Shown one piece after another: positions 32,509 through 39,827 of a stretch of 64,000 nucleotides of DNA. This stretch comes from Actinomadura violacea. Lineage in GTDB: Bacteria > Actinomycetota > Actinomycetes > Streptosporangiales > Streptosporangiaceae. The stretch spans positions 164,074 to 228,073 of the forward strand of contig NZ_JAGEPF010000022.1 in NCBI RefSeq assembly GCF_017573465.1, given 5' to 3'. Within the stretch, counting starts at the first letter, position 1. The number at the start of each line of letters is the position of its first letter. The notes beneath the pieces are model-generated. The model saw nothing but the letters and a program-made list of their open reading frames with translations, had not been told where the DNA came from and made no database searches. Position numbers and translations under genes: made by a program.

Positions 32509-34398
32509 ATGCAGGTCTTCGCCACCGCCGGCCACCACGGGCACGGCAAGTCCGCCCTCGTGCGCGCCCTCACCGGCATGGAACCCGAGGAACCCGGCGC
32601 CTGGACGGAGCTGCCGTCCGGCCGCCGGCTGGCCTTCGTGGACGTCCCCGGCGACGAGCGGTCCGTCCCGGCGATGCTCGCGGGCGCGGGGGCCGTCCCC
32701 GCGGTGCTGTTCACCGTCGCCGCGGACGAGGGCTGGATGCCGCAGTCGCAGGAGCACCTGGACGCGCTCGCCGCGCTCGGCGTCCGCGCCGGCGTGCTCG
32801 CCGTGACCCGCGCCGACGCCGCCGACCCCAGGCTCGCGCTCCGCCAGGCCCGCGACCGGCTCGCCGGGACCGCCCTGCGCGGCGTCGAGGCCGTCGCCGT
32901 CAGCACCGTCACCGGCGCCGGGCTGGACGAGCTGGCCGCCGCCCTCGACCGGCTCGCCGGGCGGCTGCCCGTGCCCGACCCCGGCGCGCCGGTGCGGCTG
33001 TGGCTGGAGCACGCCTTCACCGCCGGACGGCAGAGCGTCGTCACCGGCACCCTCGCCGCCGGGACGATCGCCGTCGGCGACGAGCTGCTGCTCATGCCCG
33101 CGGGCCGCCGCGTCCGCGTGCGCACGATCGGCAGCACCGGCGGCCCCCGCGAGAGCGCCACCGGCGTCTCCCGCGTCGTGCTCACGCTGCGCGACGCCGG
33201 ACGCGTCGGCGCGGGCATGGCCCTGGTCACCCCCGACCGCTGGTCCCTCACCACCTGCGTGGACGTGCGGACCCGGTTCGGCGAGGCGTCCGGCCGGCTG
33301 GCGCGCCGGATGACCCTGCACATCGGCGCCGCCGCCGTCCCCGTGCGGCTGCGCCCCCTCGGCCCCGACACCGCCCGCCTCACCCTCAACGCCCGGCTGG
33401 CCCTGCACATCGGCGACACCGCGCTGCTGCGCGACCCCGAGCGGCGCGCCATCGCCGGCGTCAGCGTGCTGGACGTCCGGCCGCCGACCCTGGTGCGGCG
33501 CGACGCCGGCCCGGCCCGCGCCCGCGAGCTGGCGAGCTGGCCCGACCGGCCCGACGGCGCGCTGGTGCTGCGCCGGCACGGCGTGCTCCGCGCGTCCGAG
33601 CTGGGCCTGATGGGCTGCGCGCCGCCGGACGGCGCCGTCGCCCTCGACGGCGGCTGGCTCGCCGACCCGGACCACTGGGAGACCCTGCACGGGCGGCTCG
33701 CCGAGGAGGCCGCCCGGCACGCCGCCGCGACCCCGGACGCGCCGGGCATCCCGCTGGAGACCGCCCGGCTTCGGCTCGGCCTTCCCGCCCGCCACCTCGC
33801 CGCCGCCCTCGTCCGCCCGCCCTTGCGGCTGGACGGCGGCCGCGTCCACGCCCCCGAGCCCGCCCCGCCCGCGAACGCCGCCGCCCGGACGGCGGCGGCC
33901 CAGGCCGCCGCGCCCTCGAACCCGGACACACCTCCCGTCGCAGCCGAGCCCCCGTCCCCGAGCCCGGCCGCCCCCGCGGATGCGGCGGCGGACCCGGGTC
34001 GGGAACCTGCTGCGGCGCAGAGCACGGGGGCGGACGGGGCCGCCGCGCGCCCCCCGGAGCGTCCGGCGATGCCTCCCGGGCTGGAGGCCGCCATCGAGCG
34101 GCTCCGCGCCGACCTCGCGAGCGCGCCGTTCGAGGCGCCCGCCGAGGAGCGCCTTGCCGAACTCGGCCTCACCGGCGGCGCGCTCGCCGCCGCCGAGCAC
34201 GCGGGCGCGGTGCTGCGGCTGCGCGACGGCGTCGTCCTGCTGCCCGGCGCCGACCGCGAGGCGCTGCGGATCCTGTCGGCGCTGCCGCAGCCGTTCACCC
34301 CGCGGCAGGCCGGCGACGCGCTGTCCACCAGCCGCCGCGTCGCGGTCGCGCTGCTGGAGCACCTGGACGGGCTCGGCCTCACCGAGCGGCGCCGCTGA
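32509..34398 (+). CDS. selB: Selenocysteine-specific elongation factor SelB with degenerate GTPase motifs
   Basis: SelB homologue of 629 residues: an EF-Tu-like GTPase domain (1-170), two or three beta-barrel domains (170-400), a Pro/Ala-rich linker (about 445-525) and C-terminal winged helices ending in the family-typical LLEHLDGLGLTERRR. SelB delivers Sec-tRNA to UGA codons by binding a SECIS hairpin. The GTPase core is altered. G1 reads GHHGHGKS instead of GHVDHGKS. About 13 residues containing the G2/switch I motif (RGxTID in families) are missing between TGMEPEEP and GAWTELP. G3 reads DVPGDERS instead of DVPGHERF, losing the catalytic His. G4 is TRAD, as in relatives. The rest is well kept. 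GGAAGG precedes ATG 32509. Confidence 0.88.
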   Translation: MQVFATAGHHGHGKSALVRALTGMEPEEPGAWTELPSGRRLAFVDVPGDERSVPAMLAGAGAVPAVLFTVAADEGWMPQSQEHLDALAALGVRAGVLAVTRADAADPRLALRQARDRLAGTALRGVEAVAVSTVTGAGLDELAAALDRLAGRLPVPDPGAPVRLWLEHAFTAGRQSVVTGTLAAGTIAVGDELLLMPAGRRVRVRTIGSTGGPRESATGVSRVVLTLRDAGRVGAGMALVTPDRWSLTTCVDVRTRFGEASGRLARRMTLHIGAAAVPVRLRPLGPDTARLTLNARLALHIGDTALLRDPERRAIAGVSVLDVRPPTLVRRDAGPARARELASWPDRPDGALVLRRHGVLRASELGLMGCAPPDGAVALDGGWLADPDHWETLHGRLAEEAARHAAATPDAPGIPLETARLRLGLPARHLAAALVRPPLRLDGGRVHAPEPAPPANAAARTAAAQAAAPSNPDTPPVAAEPPSPSPAAPADAAADPGREPAAAQSTGADGAAARPPERPAMPPGLEAAIERLRADLASAPFEAPAEERLAELGLTGGALAAAEHAGAVLRLRDGVVLLPGADREALRILSALPQPFTPRQAGDALSTSRRVAVALLEHLDGLGLTERRR

Positions 34399-34514
34399 CG
34401 GCGCCGCCGATCGGGCCGGGATGAACCCGGGCACGGCGGGAAAACCTGTTGAACCGCGGCGGGCGGCTCTGGCGTCATAGATCACGGTTCGGATCCCGTC
34501 GACAAGGAGAAGGC

Positions 34515-35708
34515 ATGCCGTACCAGACTCTGAAGGGCGGCCGCGTTCCCATCCGGATGTGGACCGACCCCGACACCGTCGAGGACCAGGCCCTCGACCA
34601 GCTCCGCAACGTGTCCGCGCTGCCGTGGGTGGAGGGGCTCGCGGTGATGCCCGACGTCCACTACGGCAAGGGCGCGACCGTCGGCTCGGTCATCGCGATG
34701 AAGAACGCGGTGTCCCCGGCCGCCGTCGGCGTCGACATCGGCTGCGGGATGACCGCCGCCAAGTCCACGCTCACCGTGGAGGACATGCCGGACGACCTGT
34801 CGGGCATCCGGCACCGGCTGGAGAAGGCGATCCCGGTCGGGCGCGGCTCGCACAAGAGCGCCGTCGACCCGTCCGCGCTGCCGAACCTGAAGGAGCGCGG
34901 CTGGTACGACTTCTGGAAGGAGTTCGAGGACCTGCACCCGGCGGTCCGCTCCGGCCTCGGCCGCGCGCGCTCGCAGATGGGCACGCTCGGCGGCGGCAAC
35001 CACTTCCTGGAGCTGTGCGCGGACGACAAGGGCGCGATCTGGCTCGTGCTGCACTCCGGGTCCCGCAACATCGGCAACGTGCTCGCCGAGCACCACATCG
35101 AGGCCGCCCGCAAGCTCCCGCACAACCAGGATCTTCCGGACAACGACCTCGCCGTGTTCCTCAGCGGTACCGCGAAGATGGACGCCTACCGGCACGACCT
35201 GTTCTGGGCGCAGGAGTACGCGCGCCGCAACCGCGCGGTCATGATGGCGCTCGCGCAGAACGTCGTGACGCAGCGGTTCGGCGAGAAGCTCTGCCGGTGG
35301 AACCAGGTCATCTCCTGCCACCACAACTACGTGGCGGAGGAGGAGTACGGCGGCGAGGAGCTGCTCGTCACCCGCAAGGGCGCGATCCGCGCGGGCGCCG
35401 GGGACCTCGGCATCATCCCGGGCTCGATGGCGACCGGCACCTACATCGTGCGGGGCCTCGGCAACGAGACGGCGTACAACTCCGCCTCGCACGGCGCGGG
35501 CCGCAGGATGAGCCGGAACAAGGCGCGCAAGAACTTCACCGTCGAGGACCTGGTCCGGCAGACGCAGGGGGTCGAGTGCCGCAAGGACAGCGGCGTCATC
35601 GACGAGATCCCCGGCGCCTACAAGGACCTGGAAGCGGTGATGGACTCGCAGTCCGACCTCGTCGAGGTCGTCGCGCACCTGCGCCAGCTCGTCTGCGTGA
35701 AGGGCTGA
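34515..35708 (+). CDS. rtcB: RNA-splicing ligase RtcB
   Basis: RtcB of 397 residues. The Mn-binding Cys77 lies in VGVDIGCGM, GGGNHFLEL and LHSGSRNIG are present, and the guanylylated His is in SASHGAGRRMSR. It joins RNA ends bearing 2',3'-cyclic phosphate or 3'-phosphate to 5'-OH ends using GTP, in tRNA or rRNA repair. AAGGAG lies before ATG 34515. It follows selB by 116 bases on the same strand and is followed four bases later by an unknown gene. No archease or RtcA gene is seen nearby. Confidence 0.95.
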   Translation: MPYQTLKGGRVPIRMWTDPDTVEDQALDQLRNVSALPWVEGLAVMPDVHYGKGATVGSVIAMKNAVSPAAVGVDIGCGMTAAKSTLTVEDMPDDLSGIRHRLEKAIPVGRGSHKSAVDPSALPNLKERGWYDFWKEFEDLHPAVRSGLGRARSQMGTLGGGNHFLELCADDKGAIWLVLHSGSRNIGNVLAEHHIEAARKLPHNQDLPDNDLAVFLSGTAKMDAYRHDLFWAQEYARRNRAVMMALAQNVVTQRFGEKLCRWNQVISCHHNYVAEEEYGGEELLVTRKGAIRAGAGDLGIIPGSMATGTYIVRGLGNETAYNSASHGAGRRMSRNKARKNFTVEDLVRQTQGVECRKDSGVIDEIPGAYKDLEAVMDSQSDLVEVVAHLRQLVCVKG

Positions 35709-35712
35709 GGAC

Positions 35713-36561
35713 GTGGCGGCGGTGCAGCGGCCGGCGAACGCGCGCGGCGCGGGCGACGGCATGAAGCTGCACCGCCGCACGGTCCGGCTCGGCGGGCGGG
35801 AGCACACGCTCATCGGGCTGCGGCCGGGCACGAAGGCGGGCTTCAGCACCAACTTCTTCCACGAGACCTGGCATGTGCTGTCGGACCGGCACGGCTCCCG
35901 CGTCCTCGGGCGGCTGCTGTGGGGCCTGGCGTACCAGTCGCGGCCCGGCACCCTGCTGGTGATCGACCGGCCGTTCCTCACGCCGACGCCGTTCGACGCC
36001 GACCCCGCGGACCCGATCGTCCTGGTCCCGTCCTGGCACACCTGCTTCACCGCCGCGGCCGCCCGCGAGCTGGCGCGGCGGCTTCCGCTGCGGCGGCCGC
36101 CGGACGGCACGGTCCGGTGGCGGACGCACGGCCTCGACGCCGCTCTCGCCGACCAGCGGGGCTGGTTCCGCGAGCATCCGCGCCAACCCGAGCGGGGCCG
36201 GGTGAAGCGGATGCACGGCCTGGTCGTGCTGCTGCCCTCGGGTCCCGCCGAGGCGCGGGACTGGGCCGTCCATGCGGGGCGGCTGGACCCCGGCAACCCC
36301 CGCGGCATGGACTACGAGTACCTCGGCGGGGAGTGCCGGTCCGCCGTGGGGGAGGTGCAGGTCTTCCGCGACTTCCGCCGGCGGGTGAGCGTCGCCCGCC
36401 GCGCCCGCGCCGACGTGCTCGCCCGCCCGGACGCGCCCGGCGACCCGGCGGAGCTGCGGCCGCTCGTCTGGGACCGGCACGGCGAGATCACCTGGTCCGA
36501 GGACGAGGCGGCCCGCCGGCGGCGGGCGGCGGCGCGCCGCCGCCCGCCGGTGCGCCGCTGA
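35713..36561 (+). CDS. Hypothetical protein downstream of rtcB
   Basis: I do not recognise this 282-residue protein. It is soluble, Arg-rich (C terminus strongly basic: many RRR tracts in the last 25 residues, suggesting nucleic-acid contact), with conserved-looking segments FSTNFFHETWHVLSD, VLVPSWHTCFTAAAARELA and YEYLGGECRSAVGEVQVFRDF. Two His, a Cys and acidic residues in those segments could form a catalytic or metal site. It begins four bases after the rtcB stop, so a shared operon and a role linked to RNA repair are reasonable guesses. GTG 35713 has a weak site; ATG 35761 is an alternative start. Its last base touches the stop of the convergent lipase gene. Confidence 0.72.
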   Translation: MAAVQRPANARGAGDGMKLHRRTVRLGGREHTLIGLRPGTKAGFSTNFFHETWHVLSDRHGSRVLGRLLWGLAYQSRPGTLLVIDRPFLTPTPFDADPADPIVLVPSWHTCFTAAAARELARRLPLRRPPDGTVRWRTHGLDAALADQRGWFREHPRQPERGRVKRMHGLVVLLPSGPAEARDWAVHAGRLDPGNPRGMDYEYLGGECRSAVGEVQVFRDFRRRVSVARRARADVLARPDAPGDPAELRPLVWDRHGEITWSEDEAARRRRAAARRRPPVRR

Positions 36562-37383
36562 TCAGGCGAGCACGCGGTCGATGAACGCGGTGACCTCGGC
36601 GAGGACCTCGTCGCGGTTGGTCTCGTTGAAGACCTCGTGGCGCGCGCCGGGGTAGATCCGCTGGGTCAGGTCGGCGCCGCGGATCGCCTCGATCCCGACG
36701 AGGGTGCCGTCCAGCGGGACGAGCCGGTCGTCGTCGCCGTGCACGTGGAGGACGGGCAGCGCGCCGAGCGAGCCGTGCTCGTTGACGCGCCGGATGCAGG
36801 CGTCCAGCGCCCGGACGGTCGGCTTCTTGAACGGGCCGTGCCAGACCAGCGGGTCCTCGGTGTAGGCCTTGCCGACGGCCGGGTCCCGCGAGAGCGTCGC
36901 GGTGTCGATGGGCTCGTCCGGCATCTCGTCGAGGGGGAGCAGCTCCTCGGTGACGAACCAGCGGCCCAGGACCGGTCCGGACAGCACCAGCGCGGTCAGA
37001 ACGTCGCCGTGGACCTGCGCGTACCGGGCGGCGATGAGGCCGCCCATCGAGTGCCCGATCAGCACCACGGGCAGGCCGGGATGGTCGCCGCGGGCCGACT
37101 CCACGACGGTGTGCAGGTCGGCGACGACGTCCTCGAAGTCCTCGATGAGCACCCGCTCGCCCGCCGACCGGCCGTGGCCCATGTGGTCGGGCCCGCACAC
37201 GGTCGCGCCGTGCCGGACCAGCGCGTCCGCGACGTGGTCGTAGCGTCCGAGATGCTCGCCGTAACCGTGCGCCAGGACCGCGATGCGGCGGGGGGCGCCG
37301 TCCGACCAGATCCGCGCCGTGACCGCGCCCCGCGTGCCCGCGAACTCCCACTCCCGTGCCGTCGTCACCCGTACCTCCCGCAT
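36562..37383 (-). CDS. Monoacylglycerol lipase-like alpha/beta hydrolase
   Basis: Hydrolase of 273 residues. The oxyanion region is LAHGYGEHLGRYDHVADAL, the nucleophile elbow is IGHSMGGLIA (Ser about residue 111), the acid is in HVHGDDDRLVP and the His in GARHEVFNE. HGYGEH and GHSMGG together mark the monoacylglycerol lipase/lysophospholipase group. It would release glycerol and fatty acid, possibly feeding the FadD ligase and glycerate pathways. No signal peptide is present. It ends directly against the convergent unknown gene, with no gap. Confidence 0.87.
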   Translation of the reverse strand: MREVRVTTAREWEFAGTRGAVTARIWSDGAPRRIAVLAHGYGEHLGRYDHVADALVRHGATVCGPDHMGHGRSAGERVLIEDFEDVVADLHTVVESARGDHPGLPVVLIGHSMGGLIAARYAQVHGDVLTALVLSGPVLGRWFVTEELLPLDEMPDEPIDTATLSRDPAVGKAYTEDPLVWHGPFKKPTVRALDACIRRVNEHGSLGALPVLHVHGDDDRLVPLDGTLVGIEAIRGADLTQRIYPGARHEVFNETNRDEVLAEVTAFIDRVLA

Positions 37384-37508
37384 CCGATCCGGCCAAGCCC
37401 GCGGCCCGCGATGCGACGAATCGGCGATCGCCGCAATAGGCTGGGCTGATCGACCGTAACCCGGACGGCCCGCCCCGCGCGCCGTCCGCCCGGCAGGAAG
37501 GGGCGCCC

Positions 37509-38498
37509 GTGCTGGTCGACACCTTCGGTCGTACCGCGACGGACCTGCGGGTCTCGCTCACCGACCGGTGCAACCTGCGGTGCTCGTACTGCATGCCGCC
37601 CGAGGGGCTGGACTGGCTGCCGAAGCCGGAGCTGCTCACCGACGACGAGGTCGTCCGGCTCGTCGGGCTCGCGGTCGGCGAGCTCGGCGTCACCGAGGTC
37701 CGCTACACCGGCGGCGAGCCGCTGCTGCGGCGCGGACTGCCGGACATCGTGCGGCGGACGGCGGAGCTGGCGCCGCGCCCGGAGATCTCGCTGACCACCA
37801 ACGGGATCGGGCTCGGCCGCCTGGCGGGCCCGCTCGCCGACGCCGGCCTGGACCGGGTGAACGTCTCCCTCGACACCCTCGACCGCGCGACGTTCAAGCG
37901 GCTGGCGCACCGCGACCGGTTCGAGGACGTCCTCGCGGGCCTGGAGGCGGCGCGGGCCGCGGGCCTGGATCCCGTCAAGATCAACGCGGTGCTGATGCGG
38001 GGGATCAACGACCAGGAGGCCCCCGCGCTGCTGCGGTTCTGCCTGGAGCACGGCTACCGGCTGCGGTTCATCGAGCAGATGCCGCTGGACGCCCAGCACG
38101 GCTGGACCCGCGACGGCATGATCACCGCGGACGAGATCCTGGAGCGGCTGTCGGCGGAGTTCGACCTGGCGCCGGACGCCGCGCACGACCGCGGCAGCGC
38201 GCCCGCCGAGACGTTCGTGGTCGGTGGCGGCCCCGAGACGGTCGGCGTGATCGGCTCGGTGACCCGGCCGTTCTGCGGCGCCTGCGACCGGGTCCGGCTG
38301 ACCGCGGACGGCCAGGTCCGCAACTGCCTGTTCGCGACCGAGGAGTCCAACCTGCGCGACGCGATGCGGGCGGGCGCCGCCGACGAGGAGATCGTCGAGC
38401 GGTGGCGGTCGGCGGTGCGGGCCAAGAAGGCCGGGCACGGCATCGACGACCCGTCGTTCCTGCAGCCCGCCCGGCCGATGTCCGCCATCGGCGGCTGA
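37509..38498 (+). CDS. moaA: GTP 3',8-cyclase MoaA (molybdenum cofactor)
   Basis: Radical SAM enzyme of 329 residues with both 4Fe-4S sites: CNLRCSYC at about residues 22-29 for SAM cleavage, and the C-terminal trio CGACDRVRL...NC for substrate binding. It also has the essential Gly-Gly C terminus (SAIGG). It converts GTP to 3',8-cyclo-GTP, the first step of molybdopterin synthesis, with MoaC following (not in window). GTG 37509 has GGAAGGGG upstream. It is followed three bases later by the mobA-like gene. Confidence 0.95.
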   Translation: MLVDTFGRTATDLRVSLTDRCNLRCSYCMPPEGLDWLPKPELLTDDEVVRLVGLAVGELGVTEVRYTGGEPLLRRGLPDIVRRTAELAPRPEISLTTNGIGLGRLAGPLADAGLDRVNVSLDTLDRATFKRLAHRDRFEDVLAGLEAARAAGLDPVKINAVLMRGINDQEAPALLRFCLEHGYRLRFIEQMPLDAQHGWTRDGMITADEILERLSAEFDLAPDAAHDRGSAPAETFVVGGGPETVGVIGSVTRPFCGACDRVRLTADGQVRNCLFATEESNLRDAMRAGAADEEIVERWRSAVRAKKAGHGIDDPSFLQPARPMSAIGG

Positions 38499-38501
38499 CC
38501 C

Positions 38502-38606
38502 GTGCCGTCCGGCCCCGTGCCGTCCGGCCCCGTGCCGTCCGGCCCCGTGCCGTCCGGCCCCGTGCCGTTCGACCCCGTGCCGCTCAACAAGGTGCCCTTC
38601 GACGCG
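38502..38606 (+). repeat. Seven-unit 15-bp tandem repeat carrying in-frame GTG start codons
   Basis: Units start at 38502, 38517, 38532, 38547 (four identical copies, GTGCCGTCCGGCCCC), then three diverged units at 38562, 38577 and 38592. Each unit begins with GTG in the reading frame of mobA, encoding V-P-S-G-P repeats. The array starts three bases after the moaA stop. A further GTG at 38607 begins the enzyme core. Confidence 0.95.
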
Positions 38607-39164
38607 GTGCTGCTCGCGGGCGGGCGCGCCCGGCGGCTCGGCGGCGCCGACAAGCCCGCCGCGCCGGTCGGCGGCCGCGCCCTCGTCGAGTGGGTCGCCG
38701 CCGCCGCGTCCGGCGCGTCCCGGACGATCGTCGTGGGCCCGCCGCGGGACGTGCCGCCGGACGCGGTCCGGGTCCGGGAGGACCCGCCGGGCGCCGGGCC
38801 GGTGCCCGCGCTGCGCGCCGGCCTGGCCGAGGTGCGCGCGCCCTGGGCGGCGCTGCTGGCCGCCGACCTGCCGTTCCTGCGCCCCGTCCACGTCGCCGCG
38901 CTGCTGGACGCGGCGGCCGGCCGCGCCGGGGCCGTGCTGGTGGACGGCGACGGCCGCGAGCAGTGGCTCGCCGGATGCTGGCGGACCGCCCGCCTGCGCG
39001 GCGCGCTCGAGACCTACACCGGGGCGTCGCTGCGCGGCGTCCTCGGCCCGCTCGACCCCGCGAAGGTCGCGCTGCCCGCGGGAGAGCGGCCGCCCTGGTA
39101 CGACTGCGACACTCCGGAAGATCTCGCCCGCGCCGAGGGCCTCGCCCGGCCGGACGTGCTTTGA
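38502..39164 (+). CDS. mobA: Molybdenum cofactor guanylyltransferase, MobA-like
   Basis: Nucleotidyltransferase of up to 220 residues. The core begins with FDAVLLAGGRARRLGGADKPA, the MobA nucleotide loop (usually GGxSxRMGxDK), and DLPFLRP supplies the metal-binding Asp region. It would attach GMP to molybdopterin, making the MGD used by formate dehydrogenase and related enzymes. The first 30 or so residues come from a tandem repeat (VPSGP units) and are not part of the fold; translation may actually begin at any of seven GTGs, most sensibly 38592, just before the core. It is coupled to moaA. Confidence 0.85.
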   Translation: MPSGPVPSGPVPSGPVPSGPVPFDPVPLNKVPFDAVLLAGGRARRLGGADKPAAPVGGRALVEWVAAAASGASRTIVVGPPRDVPPDAVRVREDPPGAGPVPALRAGLAEVRAPWAALLAADLPFLRPVHVAALLDAAAGRAGAVLVDGDGREQWLAGCWRTARLRGALETYTGASLRGVLGPLDPAKVALPAGERPPWYDCDTPEDLARAEGLARPDVL

Positions 39165-39214
39165 CCGTGCGAGAGTGGGCATCGCGTACGTCGACGCGTT
39201 GAAGGGGGACGCCC

Positions 39215-39508
39215 ATGTCGGTACTTGAGGACTGGATGAGCGCGGTCTGCGGCGAGCTCGGCCTGGAGCGCGCCGACATCGACCGCGACCTCGTCCTCGA
39301 CCTGGCCCGCGACGTCGCGCACGGGGTGGCGCGTCCGGGCGCGCCGCTCACCGCCTACCTGCTGGGCCTCGCCGTCGGCCGCGGCGCCCCGGCCCGGGAC
39401 GCCGCCGCCCGGCTGACCGAGCTCGCCGAGGCCTGGGGCGCCGAGCCGGCCGCGGACGCGCGCGAGGTGCCCGAGCAGCCCGGCGAACCCGTCCTCGACG
39501 AGGCCTGA
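39215..39508 (+). CDS. DUF6457 small protein
   Basis: Protein of 97 residues, all helical in appearance, matching the DUF6457 type that frequently follows mobA in actinobacteria. The core LEDWMSAVCGELGLE and HGVARPGAPLTAYLLGLAVGRG are typical; the tail is acidic. GAAGGGG precedes ATG 39215. The function is unknown; location suggests an accessory to molybdenum-cofactor insertion. No metal motif is visible. Confidence 0.82.
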   Translation: MSVLEDWMSAVCGELGLERADIDRDLVLDLARDVAHGVARPGAPLTAYLLGLAVGRGAPARDAAARLTELAEAWGAEPAADAREVPEQPGEPVLDEA

Positions 39509-39522
39509 CGCCTGGACGGGTG

Positions 39523-39753
39523 TCAGGCGTCGCGGTCCTCGACCGGGACGACGTCCTTGAGGAAGTCGCGGCGGCCGAGGAACGCCGACAGGCTCTCGCG
39601 GTGCTCGTCGCAGGCGAGCCAGATCTTCCGCCGGTCCGGGGTGTGGATCTTCGGGTTGTTCCAGCGCAGCGCCCAGACCGCCGCGGCGCGGCAGCCCTTG
39701 GCGGAGCACAGCAGTTCGTCGGGGCCGGAGCCCGGTGGGGAAGCGGTCACCAC
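39523..39753 (-). CDS. Small actinobacterial zinc-ribbon-like protein
   Basis: Protein of 76 residues with LLCSAKGCRAAAVWALRWNNPKIH and IWLACDEHRE: two Cys in a C-x4-C arrangement and a later Cys-x2-His, a likely zinc site. This short protein is widely conserved in actinomycetes and has sometimes been labelled acetone carboxylase in databases, which the size rules out. Function unknown. It converges with the DUF6457 gene and is divergent from the MFS gene. Confidence 0.8.
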   Translation of the reverse strand: MVTASPPGSGPDELLCSAKGCRAAAVWALRWNNPKIHTPDRRKIWLACDEHRESLSAFLGRRDFLKDVVPVEDRDA

Positions 39754-39827
39754 GCAACTGTGGCACAGCGGCCGCTGCGCCCGGCGCGCCGGGTTTGGCG
39801 CGGTGATCTTCGGAAAGGAGATCGCTC

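Noticed and set aside
32327..32509. Short plus-strand frame of 60 codons just before selB
   Set aside because: No ribosome site, no recognisable content, and it lies in the probable selB leader.
38502..38606. CRISPR or intergenic satellite
   Set aside because: The 15-bp units abut without spacers and are in frame with mobA, so they are a coding repeat.
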